A DNA stretch of 41,192 bases from Nocardia transvalensis NBRC 15921 (GTDB taxonomy: Bacteria > Actinomycetota > Actinomycetes > Mycobacteriales > Mycobacteriaceae): positions 1 to 41,192 of the forward strand of contig NZ_BAGL01000118.1 in NCBI RefSeq assembly GCF_000308875.1. Reading direction: 5' to 3'. Made by a program: the position numbers and the translations under genes. Below the pieces are notes generated by a model. That model did no database searches. It was given only the letters and a program-made list of their open reading frames with translations, and was not told the DNA's origin. Positions 21,668 through 31,939 of this stretch are shown here, in pieces (positions within the stretch are counted from its first letter, which is position 1; the number at the start of each line of letters is the position of its first letter).

Positions 21668-22504
21668 ATGAAGATCGGAGTCAACACCTTCCTCACCGAC
21701 GAAGGAATCAGCGGGCCGAAACTGGGCGTGGCGCTGGAGGAACGCGGGTTCGAATCCCTGTTCCTCGCCGAGCATTCCCACATCCCCGCCAGCCGCGAAT
21801 CCGCGTATCCCGGCGGCGGCGAACTGCCCCGGGTCTACTACCGCACCCTCGACCCGTTCGTCGCGCTCGCGGCCGTGGCGCAGGCGACCGAGACGCTGAT
21901 TCTCGGCACCGGCGTCACCCTGCTCATCCAGCGCGATCTCATCCACACCGCGAAGGAGGTCGCCTCCCTCGACCTGCTGTCCGGCGGCCGGTTCGTCTTC
22001 GGCGTCGGCGTCGGCTGGAATCGCGAGGAGATGGCCGACCACGGCACCGATCCGAAGACCCGCGGCGCGCTACTGGACGAGCAGCTCGAGGCGCTGGTCC
22101 GGATCTGGACCCAGGACCTCGCCGAATATCACGGGCGCTTCGTGGATTTCGATCCGATGTTCGCGTGGCCGAAGCCGGTGCAGCGGCCGCATCCCCCGAT
22201 CTTCATCGGCGGCGCCGAGGCCGCGGCCAAGCGCGCGATCCGCCACGGCGTCGGCTGGGTGCCCAACGGCGCGCCCGATCCGGACGCCGTCCGGGCGCAG
22301 CTCGCCCTGGTCGCCGGGCACGATGTGCCGGTCGCCGTCACTCCCGTCGCGCCCGATCCGGCGATTCTCGACGCGTACGCCGAGGCCGGGGTGCGGCGCG
22401 TGACGCTGTCGTTGCCGACCGTGCCGGAATCGGAATCGCTGCGCATCCTCGACGACTACGCGAAACTGGCCGACCGGTATGCCGCCGAGTCCACCGGCAC
22501 CTAG
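21668..22504 (+). CDS. LLM-class (F420-dependent) oxidoreductase
   Basis: A 278-residue luciferase-like TIM-barrel oxidoreductase; actinobacterial members mostly use coenzyme F420. Diagnostic stretches are MKIGVNTFLTDEG at the start, LFLAEHSHIP, ILGTGVTLLIQRDLIHTAKEVASLDLLSGGRFVFGVGVGWNREEMADHG in the middle, and PPIFIGGAEAAAKRAIRHGVGW. Both the flavin/F420 pocket and the HGTD-like loop are present. The substrate cannot be read. It appears monocistronic or paired with the small gene that follows 30 bases on. Confidence 0.92.
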   Translation: MKIGVNTFLTDEGISGPKLGVALEERGFESLFLAEHSHIPASRESAYPGGGELPRVYYRTLDPFVALAAVAQATETLILGTGVTLLIQRDLIHTAKEVASLDLLSGGRFVFGVGVGWNREEMADHGTDPKTRGALLDEQLEALVRIWTQDLAEYHGRFVDFDPMFAWPKPVQRPHPPIFIGGAEAAAKRAIRHGVGWVPNGAPDPDAVRAQLALVAGHDVPVAVTPVAPDPAILDAYAEAGVRRVTLSLPTVPESESLRILDDYAKLADRYAAESTGT

Positions 22505-22534
22505 ACTCGGAATCGACGAGAGGAAGGACCGCCG

Positions 22535-22681
22535 ATGAAGCGAAATCTGAACTGCCCCTGTGGAGAAGCCATCGTGGGCACCGACGAGGACGATCTCGTG
22601 GAGAAGACACAGCGGCACCTGGCCGAGAACCATCCCGGGCACGACTACTCGCGCGACGAGATCCTGTTCATCGCCTACTGA
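22535..22681 (+). CDS. DUF1059-type small Cys-rich protein
   Basis: A 48-residue protein beginning MKRNLNCPCGEAIVG, with a CPC pair, two His in the middle (QRHLAENHPGHDYS) and a hydrophobic end (EILFIAY). This Cys/His layout is that of DUF1059 proteins, which look like small metal-binding proteins of unknown role. AGAGGAAGGA lies 5-14 bases upstream of the ATG, a strong ribosome-binding site. A TAGACT -10 like hexamer (22502-22507) overlapping the preceding stop could give it its own promoter. It overlaps the convergent gene by 7 bases. Confidence 0.85.
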   Translation: MKRNLNCPCGEAIVGTDEDDLVEKTQRHLAENHPGHDYSRDEILFIAY

Positions 22682-23250
22682 TCCGCGGGCGTGCCGTTCA
22701 GCGCGTCGAGTTCGGTTCTCAGGTTCGTGATCTCCGCGGCGAGTTCGTCGCGGAGTTCTTCGCGTTCGCGGAGGCTGAGCCGGAGGCTGTCGATGGTGTC
22801 GTTCATGGCCGCGAGCTGGCGGTCGTGGCCCTCGAGATGCCATTCGATGACCGCGCGCCGGTCCACGTCGGCGCTGGCGTTCGCGACCCAGTCGACCACG
22901 TAGTCCAGCCAGTCGGGCTGTTTGGGCATCTCCTCCTCGGCCGACTCCCAGCCTCGCCGGAGTCCGGGCTTCGAGGACAGCACCCGCTCGGGCTCCGGGC
23001 CCGGGGTCTGCATCTGGACGATGGTGAGTTTTCCCGCGCTGGTGACGACGGCCGTGAGGCGATAACGCCCGGCCAGGTGCATCCGCAGCTCCGCGGTGCC
23101 GCGCCCGTCGGCGTCCATGGCGCCCAGCCAGGGACCGCTCGCCGCGTCGAGGATCGCCTCGATCATGCCCAGCTGCCCGACCCCGCGGCGCAGCCGTGTC
23201 GCGCGTTTGCGCAGATCATCGGATGTGGCGGTCATCTGGTCCCAGTGCAT
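22675..23250 (-). CDS. Protein of unknown function with C-terminal coiled coil
   Basis: A 191-residue soluble protein that I do not recognise. The first half (MHWDQMTATSDDLRKRATRLRRGVGQLGMIEAILDAASG) is helical, followed by beta-rich sequence (GTAELRMHLAGRYRLTAVVTSAGKLTIVQMQ) and an acidic Trp-containing region (WLDYVVDWVANAS). The last ~50 residues (LRLSLREREELRDELAAEITNLRTELDALNG) form a clear coiled coil. The ATG at 23250 is preferred because AGGAAG precedes it; the frame extends to an ATG at 23295 (206 residues) with a weaker context. Confidence 0.6.
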   Translation of the reverse strand: MHWDQMTATSDDLRKRATRLRRGVGQLGMIEAILDAASGPWLGAMDADGRGTAELRMHLAGRYRLTAVVTSAGKLTIVQMQTPGPEPERVLSSKPGLRRGWESAEEEMPKQPDWLDYVVDWVANASADVDRRAVIEWHLEGHDRQLAAMNDTIDSLRLSLREREELRDELAAEITNLRTELDALNGTPADQ

Positions 23251-23349
23251 CGCACCCGCTTCCTGGTTGGTCGGCTCCTGGTTACCTCCGAACATAGTTG
23301 CCCGGGATCTTTCGCGACGGCGGACCTGCGGGGCGGGCGCGGACGGAGT

Positions 23350-24249
23350 TCAGGCGGGAGCGAGGTCGGCACCGGCCGGTGGCCTGATCCGCCGGACCGT
23401 GCCGTCGAAGAGCGTGGCGTAGAGCGCCCAGCCGTCGCCGTCCGGGCCGATGCGGACCGAACTCGGGCCCGTCCAGCCGCCCGACAGGCCCGTGGCGACG
23501 GGACAACTCGCTCCGGACTCCGGGTCGACGCGGTAGATCGTTCCCGTGAAGTGCGCGGCGACGTAGAGATCGCCCGCCCGCGACATGGTCAGATCGTCGG
23601 GGCTGGGGAAGAATCCGGGCAGGGTCGTGACGATGCTCCAGCTGCCCGGGTCGTCCAGCGGGACGCGATAGATCTGCCCCGTGAACAGGTCGTCGGTGTA
23701 GACGGTGCGGTGGTCGGGGGACAGCGCCAGCCCTTCGCCGTGCGGCACCGGTGACCAATTCGGTTGCACCGCACCCGTGTCGTGCCAATACCGGGTCAGG
23801 CCCCTTGGCGGCCCACCTTCCGTGCCGACCCAGGTGGTCAGGAAGTCGCCGCCCGGCAGACGCAGCAACCCGTTGCCCGCGAAATCGATCGGCTGGTCCA
23901 GGCGCCCGGAGGTGATGTCCAGCCGTTGGAGCTTGCCGTCCTGGCGGGTCAGGAAGTACAGATCGTTCCCGTCCCGCTGCAACCCGCCGGGGGCCGCCAG
24001 GTGATCGAGCACGGTGCGCACCTCCCCGGCCGCACCCATCCGGTAGACCTTCGTATCCCCGGCCAGGTAGAACCCGCCCTCCCCGTCGGGCTCGAGATTC
24101 TCCACCTGCTCGAGCCCGCGGGCCACGGTGTCGACCTGCCACCCGCCACACTCGGCCGCCGCCGCCTGCCCCGGCACAGCCGTCAACACCGCCCCGGCGA
24201 CGGCCGCGGCCATTCCTGCCACCCGTACCCGTTTGCCGATCTTTCGCAC
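23350..24249 (-). CDS. Secreted SMP-30/NHL-like beta-propeller protein
   Basis: A 299-residue protein with an N-terminal Sec signal (VRKIGKRVRVAGMAAAVAGA..., cleavage likely after PGQAAAA). Repeated blade-like strands follow, each with a GG/DG turn and a hydrophobic strand (GGFYLAGDTKVYRM, NDLYFLTRQDGKLQRL, RTVYTDDLFTGQIYRV, GDLYVAAHFTGTIYRV). The blade pattern resembles SMP-30/gluconolaconase/YWTD-type propellers; an enzyme activity cannot be claimed. GTG 24249 is chosen because it gives a proper signal peptide, and a TACGCT -10 like hexamer 6 bases upstream suggests a leaderless message. Confidence 0.75.
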   Translation of the reverse strand: MRKIGKRVRVAGMAAAVAGAVLTAVPGQAAAAECGGWQVDTVARGLEQVENLEPDGEGGFYLAGDTKVYRMGAAGEVRTVLDHLAAPGGLQRDGNDLYFLTRQDGKLQRLDITSGRLDQPIDFAGNGLLRLPGGDFLTTWVGTEGGPPRGLTRYWHDTGAVQPNWSPVPHGEGLALSPDHRTVYTDDLFTGQIYRVPLDDPGSWSIVTTLPGFFPSPDDLTMSRAGDLYVAAHFTGTIYRVDPESGASCPVATGLSGGWTGPSSVRIGPDGDGWALYATLFDGTVRRIRPPAGADLAPA

Positions 24250-24339
24250 CCGCGCAGCGTATGTCCCGGCCGAGGCGGTGTAATGCCCCCGCTTCTCGCG
24301 GCCCACCTCTTCGCGTCGGACACGCACCCTTCCTTGTTT

Positions 24340-24358
24340 CCGGCACGCTTTTGGCCGG
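24340..24358. repeat. Dispersed repeat, single arm
   Basis: CCGGCACGCTTTTGGCCGG is identical to the left arm of copy 2 (13441) and, like it, is preceded by a short T-run (TTGTTT). No partner arm follows within the gap before the gcl stop codon. It lies downstream of the ureide operon. Confidence 0.8.
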
Positions 24359-24392
24359 AATCCACGCGCGCAATGGACGGGAAGTCGCCTGG

Positions 24393-26183
<1,791 letters not shown>

Positions 26184-26220
26184 GTGGTGGTACTCCAATT
26201 ATCCGGTGTGAGTGGGTATG

Positions 26221-26601
26221 TCAGCCCGCGGTCCCGCGGTAGGCGCGCCAGTCGCCGATATCGGAGATATCGATCAGCTGCGCGGAGCCGAGTTCCGTGC
26301 GGCGCAGGACGGTCGCCAGGCAGGCGGTGCCGTCGTCGAGTTCGATGAGGCCCAGTTCGAGTTCCGGCGGCTCGGCCGGAATCAGGTTGTCGCGCAGGAC
26401 TTCCATCGGCACGTCGTACACCTCGCCGGCGACCGCGCGGCCCTCGGCGTCGGTGGCGATCATGGCCGGAAAGCGGTCGGCGACGGAGTAGTAGCGGTAC
26501 TTCGGCGCGCTGCGGGCGGTGCGCAGCAGGGGCGCGCCCGCGATCTGGTCGTGCAGGCGGCCGCCGCGCATGCCGTCCCCGTTGAGGAACATCAGGACCA
26601 T
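26221..26601 (-). CDS. AH_C/GGCT-like small protein in ureide operon
   Basis: A 126-residue protein starting MVLMFLNGDGMRGGRLHDQIAG, a pattern resembling the gamma-glutamylcyclotransferase-like fold found at the C terminus of allophanate hydrolases (AH_C). A substrate-loop-like RTARSAPKYRYYSVADRFPAMIA and an acidic GEVYDVPMEVL stretch (the catalytic Glu region in GGCT folds) are present. It sits 16 bases after allantoicase and 37 bases before gcl, between the enzyme that makes ureidoglycolate and the one that uses glyoxylate. No classical ureidoglycolate lyase is present in the window. A role in that missing step is inference. Confidence 0.7.
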   Translation of the reverse strand: MVLMFLNGDGMRGGRLHDQIAGAPLLRTARSAPKYRYYSVADRFPAMIATDAEGRAVAGEVYDVPMEVLRDNLIPAEPPELELGLIELDDGTACLATVLRRTELGSAQLIDISDIGDWRAYRGTAG

Positions 26602-26617
26602 CGGGATCTCCGTTCGG

Positions 26618-27625
26618 TCAGTTGCCGGTGGTGGTGGCGATGAAGTGGTCGTGCAGCGCCTGCCGGCCGGCCGGGGTAAGCGGTCCGTACAGGCGCAGGC
26701 GGGCGATGCCGCCGTCGGGAAAGACGTTGAGCCGCACCTGGTTCACCGGCTGCTCACCGGTGAGGCGGAAGCGATGCGGCGCGTCCGGCTGCGGGGTGAC
26801 GGGCGGCAGGAGCGGCACCACCTCGCCGGAGTCGGTGTAGCCGTCGAGTGAGAGACGGCTGGGCGCATTGCCCTTGTAGTGGGTGGTATCGAGTTCGAGT
26901 ACGGTCGGCACCGCCTCGGCCGCCAATGCGACGGTGGCCCAGTCGTTTCCGTCGTCGCGCCGCCGCCGGGTCTCCCAGCCGTCGGCCATGAAGCGCGAGA
27001 TGCCCGGTTGCAGCATATTGTTCGGCGGGGAGAAGAATCCGTCGCTGCATCCGACGACCCGGCCGCCGTTGTGCAGCGCCGCCAGATCGAACGGCACAGC
27101 GTCGAGCCACTGCGGATCGGGAACCGCCGTGCCGTGCACCCGCAGCCGCGCGATACCGCCGTCGGGATGCATATTGAGGCGCACGTGGGTGAGCCGCCGG
27201 TCGCCGGACACCTCGAAGACGGTGCGCGTGTCGCCCGCCACGGGGGACCGGGGAACCACCGTGTGCCAGTCGGCGGCGAGCAGTTCCTCGACGCCGGGCT
27301 GCCCGGTGACGCAGGCGCCCTCGACGGAGACGTGCGGGGGATAGTTGCCGACGAAGTACGCGGTGTCCACGACGATCGCGGCCGGAACGCCCGCGATGCC
27401 GAGGCGCAGCAGCGCCCAGTCGGGTCCGGCGCTGCCGTCGCGACGGCGCCGGGTCTCCCAGCCGTCGTACTCCTGACCCTTGTTGGTGAAGGTGTGCGGC
27501 CGGTAGGCCGGCGCCTCGTCCTTCACGAGATTCTCGCGCTCGGCGAAGAATTCGTCGTTCGCGGCGACCACACTGCCGCCCACCTGGCGGGCCGCCAGGT
27601 CGGGCAGCTGGGACCAGTCACTCAT
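26618..27625 (-). CDS. alc: Allantoicase
   Basis: A 335-residue enzyme hydrolysing allantoate to ureidoglycolate and urea. The two allantoicase repeats are visible: GWETRRRRDGSAGPDWALLRLGIAG with NYPP in the first half, and GWETRRRRDDGNDWATVALAAEA with YKGNAP in the second. Each is followed by an xRLNxxPDGGIARLRxxG strand. GRVVGCSDGFFSPPNNML links the halves. It starts one base after the allantoinase stop, so the two are translated together. Confidence 0.96.
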   Translation of the reverse strand: MSDWSQLPDLAARQVGGSVVAANDEFFAERENLVKDEAPAYRPHTFTNKGQEYDGWETRRRRDGSAGPDWALLRLGIAGVPAAIVVDTAYFVGNYPPHVSVEGACVTGQPGVEELLAADWHTVVPRSPVAGDTRTVFEVSGDRRLTHVRLNMHPDGGIARLRVHGTAVPDPQWLDAVPFDLAALHNGGRVVGCSDGFFSPPNNMLQPGISRFMADGWETRRRRDDGNDWATVALAAEAVPTVLELDTTHYKGNAPSRLSLDGYTDSGEVVPLLPPVTPQPDAPHRFRLTGEQPVNQVRLNVFPDGGIARLRLYGPLTPAGRQALHDHFIATTTGN

Positions 27626-28951
27626 CTACATCCCTTTCTGCAGCAGGCGGCCACGGGGTTGGTCGCCGGTGATCCGCTCGCCGCGCAGCCAGGTGGATCG
27701 CACCACGCCGCGCAGCTCGCGGCCGTCGTAGGCGGAGATCGGATTGCGTTGGCGCAATGCGGCCGCGTCGACGACGAAGGTCTCGTGCGGGGCGAAGACG
27801 CAGAAGTCGGCGTCCGCGCCGATCGCTATGCGCCCCTTGTGATTCAGGCCGACCAGATCGGCGGGGCCGGTGGCCGTCCACCGCACGATGTCGGTGAGGG
27901 CGACCCAGTCGGGCGCGGCCGTCCATACCGCGGACAGCCCGACCTGCAGGCCCGCGATACCGCCCCACGCCGTGCCGAAGTCGCCGCCGCCCGCGCGTTT
28001 GAGATCGACCGTACTGGGCGAGTGGTCGCTGACCACGGCGTCGATAGTGTTGTTTCGCAACCCGTTCCACAGTCGTCGCTGGTTGTCGCGGTCGCGGATC
28101 GGCGGGCAGCATTTGAACGCGGTGTCGCCGTCCGGGATCTCCTCGGCGCTGAGTGTCAGGTAGTGAGGGCAGGTCTCGGCGGTGATCCGCACACCCCGGG
28201 CGCGGGCGGCGGCCAGGAGCGGCAGCGCGGTCGCGGCCGACAGGTGCAGCACATGCACTCGGGCGCTGTACTTCTCGGCCAGCTCGATCAGGGTCTCGAT
28301 GGCGCGGTACTCGGCCTCGGCGGGACGCGAGGCGAGGAAATCCGCATAGCTCGGTCCGTGTGGGGCCGGGGCCGCGTCGATGACGTCCGGGTCCTCGGCG
28401 TGCACGATGAGCAGTCCGTCGATCGCGGCCACCGCGCGCACCGTCGCCTCCAGCTGGTCGCGGTTGAGGTGGCAGAACTCGTCTACGCCGGACGGCAGCA
28501 GGAACGCCTTGAATCCGAAGACGCCCGCCTCGGCCAGCGCGGGGAGGGTCGAGAGGTTGTCGCCGACCGCGCCGCCCCAGAACCCCACATCGATGTGGCA
28601 TTTACCCTGCGCCGCTTCGGTTTTCGCACGCAGGGCCGCCGTATCGATGGTGGCGGGAATGCTGTTCAGCGGCATATCGATCAGCGTGGTGACGCCCCCG
28701 GCCGCCGCCGCGCGCGTCGCCGACGCGAAGCCCTCCCATTCCGTGCGGCCCGGCTCGTTGACGTGCACATGACTGTCCACCAGGCCGGGCAGCAGCACGG
28801 CGTCGTCGGATATCTCGACGACCTCGGCCGCGCTCACCGGCGCGTCGAAGGGCACGATCTCGGTGATGCGTCCCGCGCGGACCACCACGGACGCCGCGCC
28901 CTCACCGTGGGGCGTGATCACGCGACGCGCGCGAAACACTCTGGCATTCAC
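27626..28951 (-). CDS. allB: Allantoinase
   Basis: A 441-residue cyclic amidohydrolase opening allantoin to allantoate. Metal ligands are visible in order: H61 and H63 in DSHVHVNEPGR, the carboxylated-Lys candidate K148 in GFKAFLLPSG, H184 in VHAED, a further His in LHLSAATALPLL, and Asp in SDHSPSTVDLK. These match E. coli AllB. It is immediately followed by allantoicase. A hairpin in the 111-base gap upstream separates it from glycerate kinase, so it may have its own expression control. Confidence 0.96.
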   Translation of the reverse strand: MNARVFRARRVITPHGEGAASVVVRAGRITEIVPFDAPVSAAEVVEISDDAVLLPGLVDSHVHVNEPGRTEWEGFASATRAAAAGGVTTLIDMPLNSIPATIDTAALRAKTEAAQGKCHIDVGFWGGAVGDNLSTLPALAEAGVFGFKAFLLPSGVDEFCHLNRDQLEATVRAVAAIDGLLIVHAEDPDVIDAAPAPHGPSYADFLASRPAEAEYRAIETLIELAEKYSARVHVLHLSAATALPLLAAARARGVRITAETCPHYLTLSAEEIPDGDTAFKCCPPIRDRDNQRRLWNGLRNNTIDAVVSDHSPSTVDLKRAGGGDFGTAWGGIAGLQVGLSAVWTAAPDWVALTDIVRWTATGPADLVGLNHKGRIAIGADADFCVFAPHETFVVDAAALRQRNPISAYDGRELRGVVRSTWLRGERITGDQPRGRLLQKGM

Positions 28952-29010
28952 GGCTTCTCCTGTACTTCTCGATGGTGCGGGGCACCGCGGTCCGCAGATC
29001 CAGCGGAAGT

Positions 29011-29041
29011 CGGGGACCCATTGACGGCGGATGGGTCCCCG
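29011..29041. terminator. 11-bp hairpin between glycerate kinase and allantoinase genes
   Basis: CGGGGACCCAT and its complement close a 9-base loop. It lies inside an otherwise continuous leftward operon, in the longest internal gap, without a T-run. It could attenuate read-through or protect the message end; this is inference. Confidence 0.5.
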
Positions 29042-29062
29042 GCCTCCGCAGGACCGGCGTGG

Positions 29063-30187
29063 CTACGGCGCGGGGAGATGGGTGTGGGCAATTCGTTCGG
29101 CTTGGTGGGCCAGGAGTTCCGCGGCGTTGTCCTGGCAGCGCCGGAGGTCGGGTTCGAGGTCGGTGAGGGCGTAGGCGGCGGTGAAACCGGCGGCGCGGAG
29201 TTGCTGGTCGCCGAGGAGATTCCGGCCCGCGATCGCGATCGTCGGTATCCCGGACCGGGCGGCGACACCGGCTGGGGCCTTGCCGTGCAGCGTCTGATCA
29301 TCCAAGGAGCCTTCGCCGGTGATCACCAGGTCGGCGCCCTTCGCGACGCGGTCGAAGCCGACCAGGTCGAGCATGATGTCGATGCCTCCGGCCCGCCGAG
29401 CGCCGAGCACCGCGATCGCCGCGAAGCCGATGCCGCCCGCCGCACCTGCGCCGGGCCGGTCGGCGGCATCGAATCCGGTGCGTCGCGCGACCAGGTGCGC
29501 CCAGTGCGCCAGCCCGGCCTCCAGCGCCGCTACCTCCCCTCCACTCGCGCCCTTCTGCGGCCCGAAAACCGCTGCCGCGCCGTCGGTTCCGAGGAGTGGA
29601 TTGTCGACGTCACTCGCGAGCACCAGCTCGACCTCGTGGATGCGTGGATCGAGGCGGTGCAGGTCGAGGTAGGCGATATCGGTGAGCCCGCCGCCACCCG
29701 GACCCGCCGGGCGGCCGTCCGCGTCCAGCAGGACGGCCCCGAGGCCGTCCAGCAGGCCCGCGCCGCCGTCCGTACACGCGCTGCCGCCCACACCGAGAAC
29801 CAGTGTGCGGCAGCCGGTATCGAGCGCCGCCCGCACCAGCTCGCCGACCCCGATGCTCGTCGCGGTGAGCGGTGCGAGCGTGCCGCCCGGCAGCCGCGAC
29901 AGGCCACACGCGGCCGCCGCCTCCACGACCGCGACGGTGCCGTTGTGCGCGAATGCCGCTCGCACCGTCTCGCCCGTGGGGCCGCCGACGTTCGTTGTGA
30001 CACGGTCGAACCCGGCCGAGACCGCCGCCTCCACCGTCCCCTCGCCGCCATCGGCCACCGGCACCCGGCGGATATCGGCATCCGGCCACACCCGCCGAAT
30101 CCCGGCGGCGAGCGCCTCGGCAACCTCGGCGGCGGTCAGCGACCCCTTGAACTTGTCCGGGGCCAGGACGATGCGCGGTGGTCTCAT
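29063..30187 (-). CDS. glxK: Glycerate kinase (GlxK/GarK type)
   Basis: A 374-residue glycerate 2/3-kinase that channels glycerate from tartronate semialdehyde into glycolysis. Family motifs are LAPDKFKGSLTAAEVAEALAAGI at the start, VADGGEGTVEA, TLVLGVGGSACTDGGAGLLDGLG in the middle, FGPQKGA, and LVITGEGSLDDQTLHGKAPAGVA near the C terminus. It follows tartronate semialdehyde reductase by 5 bases. Whether the product is 2- or 3-phosphoglycerate cannot be read; this class usually gives 2-phosphoglycerate. Confidence 0.95.
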   Translation of the reverse strand: MRPPRIVLAPDKFKGSLTAAEVAEALAAGIRRVWPDADIRRVPVADGGEGTVEAAVSAGFDRVTTNVGGPTGETVRAAFAHNGTVAVVEAAAACGLSRLPGGTLAPLTATSIGVGELVRAALDTGCRTLVLGVGGSACTDGGAGLLDGLGAVLLDADGRPAGPGGGGLTDIAYLDLHRLDPRIHEVELVLASDVDNPLLGTDGAAAVFGPQKGASGGEVAALEAGLAHWAHLVARRTGFDAADRPGAGAAGGIGFAAIAVLGARRAGGIDIMLDLVGFDRVAKGADLVITGEGSLDDQTLHGKAPAGVAARSGIPTIAIAGRNLLGDQQLRAAGFTAAYALTDLEPDLRRCQDNAAELLAHQAERIAHTHLPAP

Positions 30188-30192
30188 GGGTC

Positions 30193-31068
30193 CTACCGCC
30201 CGTTGAGGTTCTCGACGACCTTCAGCAGCGCCGAATGGTCGAGCGACCCGTACCCCTGCGCGCGCCCGGCCGCGATGAGCGAACCCACCAGCGCGCCGGT
30301 CGGCAGGGCGATATCGGCCTGGCGCGCGGCGTCGGCGACGATCCCCATGTCCTTGTGGTGCAGGTCGATCCGGAATCCGGGCGCGAATTCCCGCGCCACC
30401 ATCGAGGCGCGCTTGAGTTCCAGGATCCGGCTCCCCGCGAGGCCACCCGCCAGCACGTCGAGGCCCTTCCCCGCATCGACGCCCAACGCCTCCATCAGCA
30501 GGATCGCCTCGGCCACCAGGGCATAGGTGCCGCCGACGACCAGCTGGTTGGCGGCCTTGACGATCTGGCCCGCGCCGTGCTCGCCGACATGGATCCAGGT
30601 CTTGCCCACCGCCTCGAAAATCGGTGCGGCAGCGGCGAAATCGCTCTCCGTACCGCCGACCATGATGGACAGCACGCCCTGTTCGGCGCCCGCCTGCCCG
30701 CCGGACACCGGCGCGTCCAGGACCCGGAATCCGGCCTGTGCGCCCGCCTCGGCGACGGCGAGGGAACTCTCCGGCCGGATGGTCGAGAAGTCGATCAGCA
30801 GAGCGCCTTTCGGCGCGTGGGCGAAGACGCCCTCGGCCCCCAGCACGACCTCCTCGACCTGAGGATGGTTGGGCAGCATGGTGATCACGATCTCGGCGTC
30901 CGCGACCGCCGCCGCGATATCACCGGCCCGCCGGCCACCCTCGGCCTCCAGCTTGTCCAGCGCCTCGGCGTTGAGGGTGAAGCCGGTGACCTCGTGCCCG
31001 GCCCGGACGAGATGGCCCGCCATCGGCGAACCCATGATGCCGAGGCCGATGAATCCGATCTTGCTCAT
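30193..31068 (-). CDS. glxR: Tartronate semialdehyde reductase (beta-hydroxyacid dehydrogenase)
   Basis: A 291-residue NAD(P)-dependent reductase converting tartronate semialdehyde to glycerate. The nucleotide-binding motif is GFIGLGIMGSPMAGHLV, the substrate-binding signature is DAPVSGGQAGAEQG (residues 119-130), and catalytic Lys171 lies in GAGQIVKAANQ. It is 12 bases downstream of the isomerase gene and 5 bases before glycerate kinase. Confidence 0.95.
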   Translation of the reverse strand: MSKIGFIGLGIMGSPMAGHLVRAGHEVTGFTLNAEALDKLEAEGGRRAGDIAAAVADAEIVITMLPNHPQVEEVVLGAEGVFAHAPKGALLIDFSTIRPESSLAVAEAGAQAGFRVLDAPVSGGQAGAEQGVLSIMVGGTESDFAAAAPIFEAVGKTWIHVGEHGAGQIVKAANQLVVGGTYALVAEAILLMEALGVDAGKGLDVLAGGLAGSRILELKRASMVAREFAPGFRIDLHHKDMGIVADAARQADIALPTGALVGSLIAAGRAQGYGSLDHSALLKVVENLNGR

Positions 31069-31080
31069 TCAGATGCTCCT

Positions 31081-31902
31081 TCAATTGCTCCGTGTCGCGC
31101 TGGGCAGCCAGGCGAGACTGTCGGCGCTGGCGCCGGAGGGGACGTATTCGGCGGCCACGTAGCCGCGGTATCCGGCCGCGCCGATCTTGTCGACGTAACC
31201 GAAGAGGTCGAGGTCGCCGGTGCCGGGCTCGTGCCTCCCCGGCGCGTCGGCGATCTGCACGTGGGCGATCCGGTCGCCGTAGCGTTCGACGACCTTGTCC
31301 AGGTCGTCGCCGTTGACCGCCAGGTGGTAGAGGTCGGCGAGCAGGCCGAGATTCGCCGCCCCCTGCGCGGCGCGCACCCGGTCGAGCACACCGATCACAT
31401 CGGCGGCCGACTTCAGCGGATAGGCCGCGATCCCGCTGACCGGCTCGAGCAGGACGGTGCCGTCGATCTCGCCGAGCGCGCGGGCGGCCAGTGCCAGATT
31501 GCGCACCGCCACCTCGTCCTGTTCGGCCGGGTCGACGCCGTCGATCCGGTTGCCGTACAGCGCGTTGAATGCCCGGCAGCCCAGCCGCCGGCCGATTCGC
31601 ACGGCGAGCGCCACGCTGTCGGCGAATTCCCGCTCGCGGCCCGGCCAGGAGACCAGCCCGCGCTCGCCGCCGGGCATGTCACCGGCGAACAGGTTGAGGC
31701 CGATGAGCCGGACGTCCGCCCGCTCGATCGCCCGGACGAACTCCTCCACCTCGGCCTCGCCGGGGGTGGCGGTGGCGAACGGCCACCAGAACTCGACCGC
31801 GTCGAACCCGGCCGCCTTTGCCGCGGCCGGGCGATCGAGCAGGGGGAGTTCGGTGAACAGGATGGACAGGTTCACCGCGTAGGGGAGTGGTTGTTCAGTC
31901 AT
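31081..31902 (-). CDS. hyi: Hydroxypyruvate isomerase
   Basis: A 273-residue xylose-isomerase-like TIM barrel interconverting hydroxypyruvate and tartronate semialdehyde. Recognisable stretches are AVNLSILFTELPLLDRPAAAKAAGFDAVEFWWPFA, VLLEPVSGIAAYPLKSAADVI with the metal-binding Glu, NLGLLADLYHLAVNGDD, and HVQIADAPGRHEPGTGDLD. The ATG follows GAGAGA. It is first in the leftward operon, behind paired operator-like sites at 31940-31975. Confidence 0.93.
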   Translation of the reverse strand: MTEQPLPYAVNLSILFTELPLLDRPAAAKAAGFDAVEFWWPFATATPGEAEVEEFVRAIERADVRLIGLNLFAGDMPGGERGLVSWPGREREFADSVALAVRIGRRLGCRAFNALYGNRIDGVDPAEQDEVAVRNLALAARALGEIDGTVLLEPVSGIAAYPLKSAADVIGVLDRVRAAQGAANLGLLADLYHLAVNGDDLDKVVERYGDRIAHVQIADAPGRHEPGTGDLDLFGYVDKIGAAGYRGYVAAEYVPSGASADSLAWLPSATRSN

Positions 31903-31939
31903 GCGATCTCTCGTTCGATGTCACGAAAGGCGGGGTGAA

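Noticed and set aside
26879..30526. Plus-strand open frame of over 1200 codons opposite the ureide operon
   Set aside because: It is antisense to allantoicase, allantoinase and glycerate kinase, all with intact catalytic motifs. Long antisense frames are a by-product of high third-position GC.
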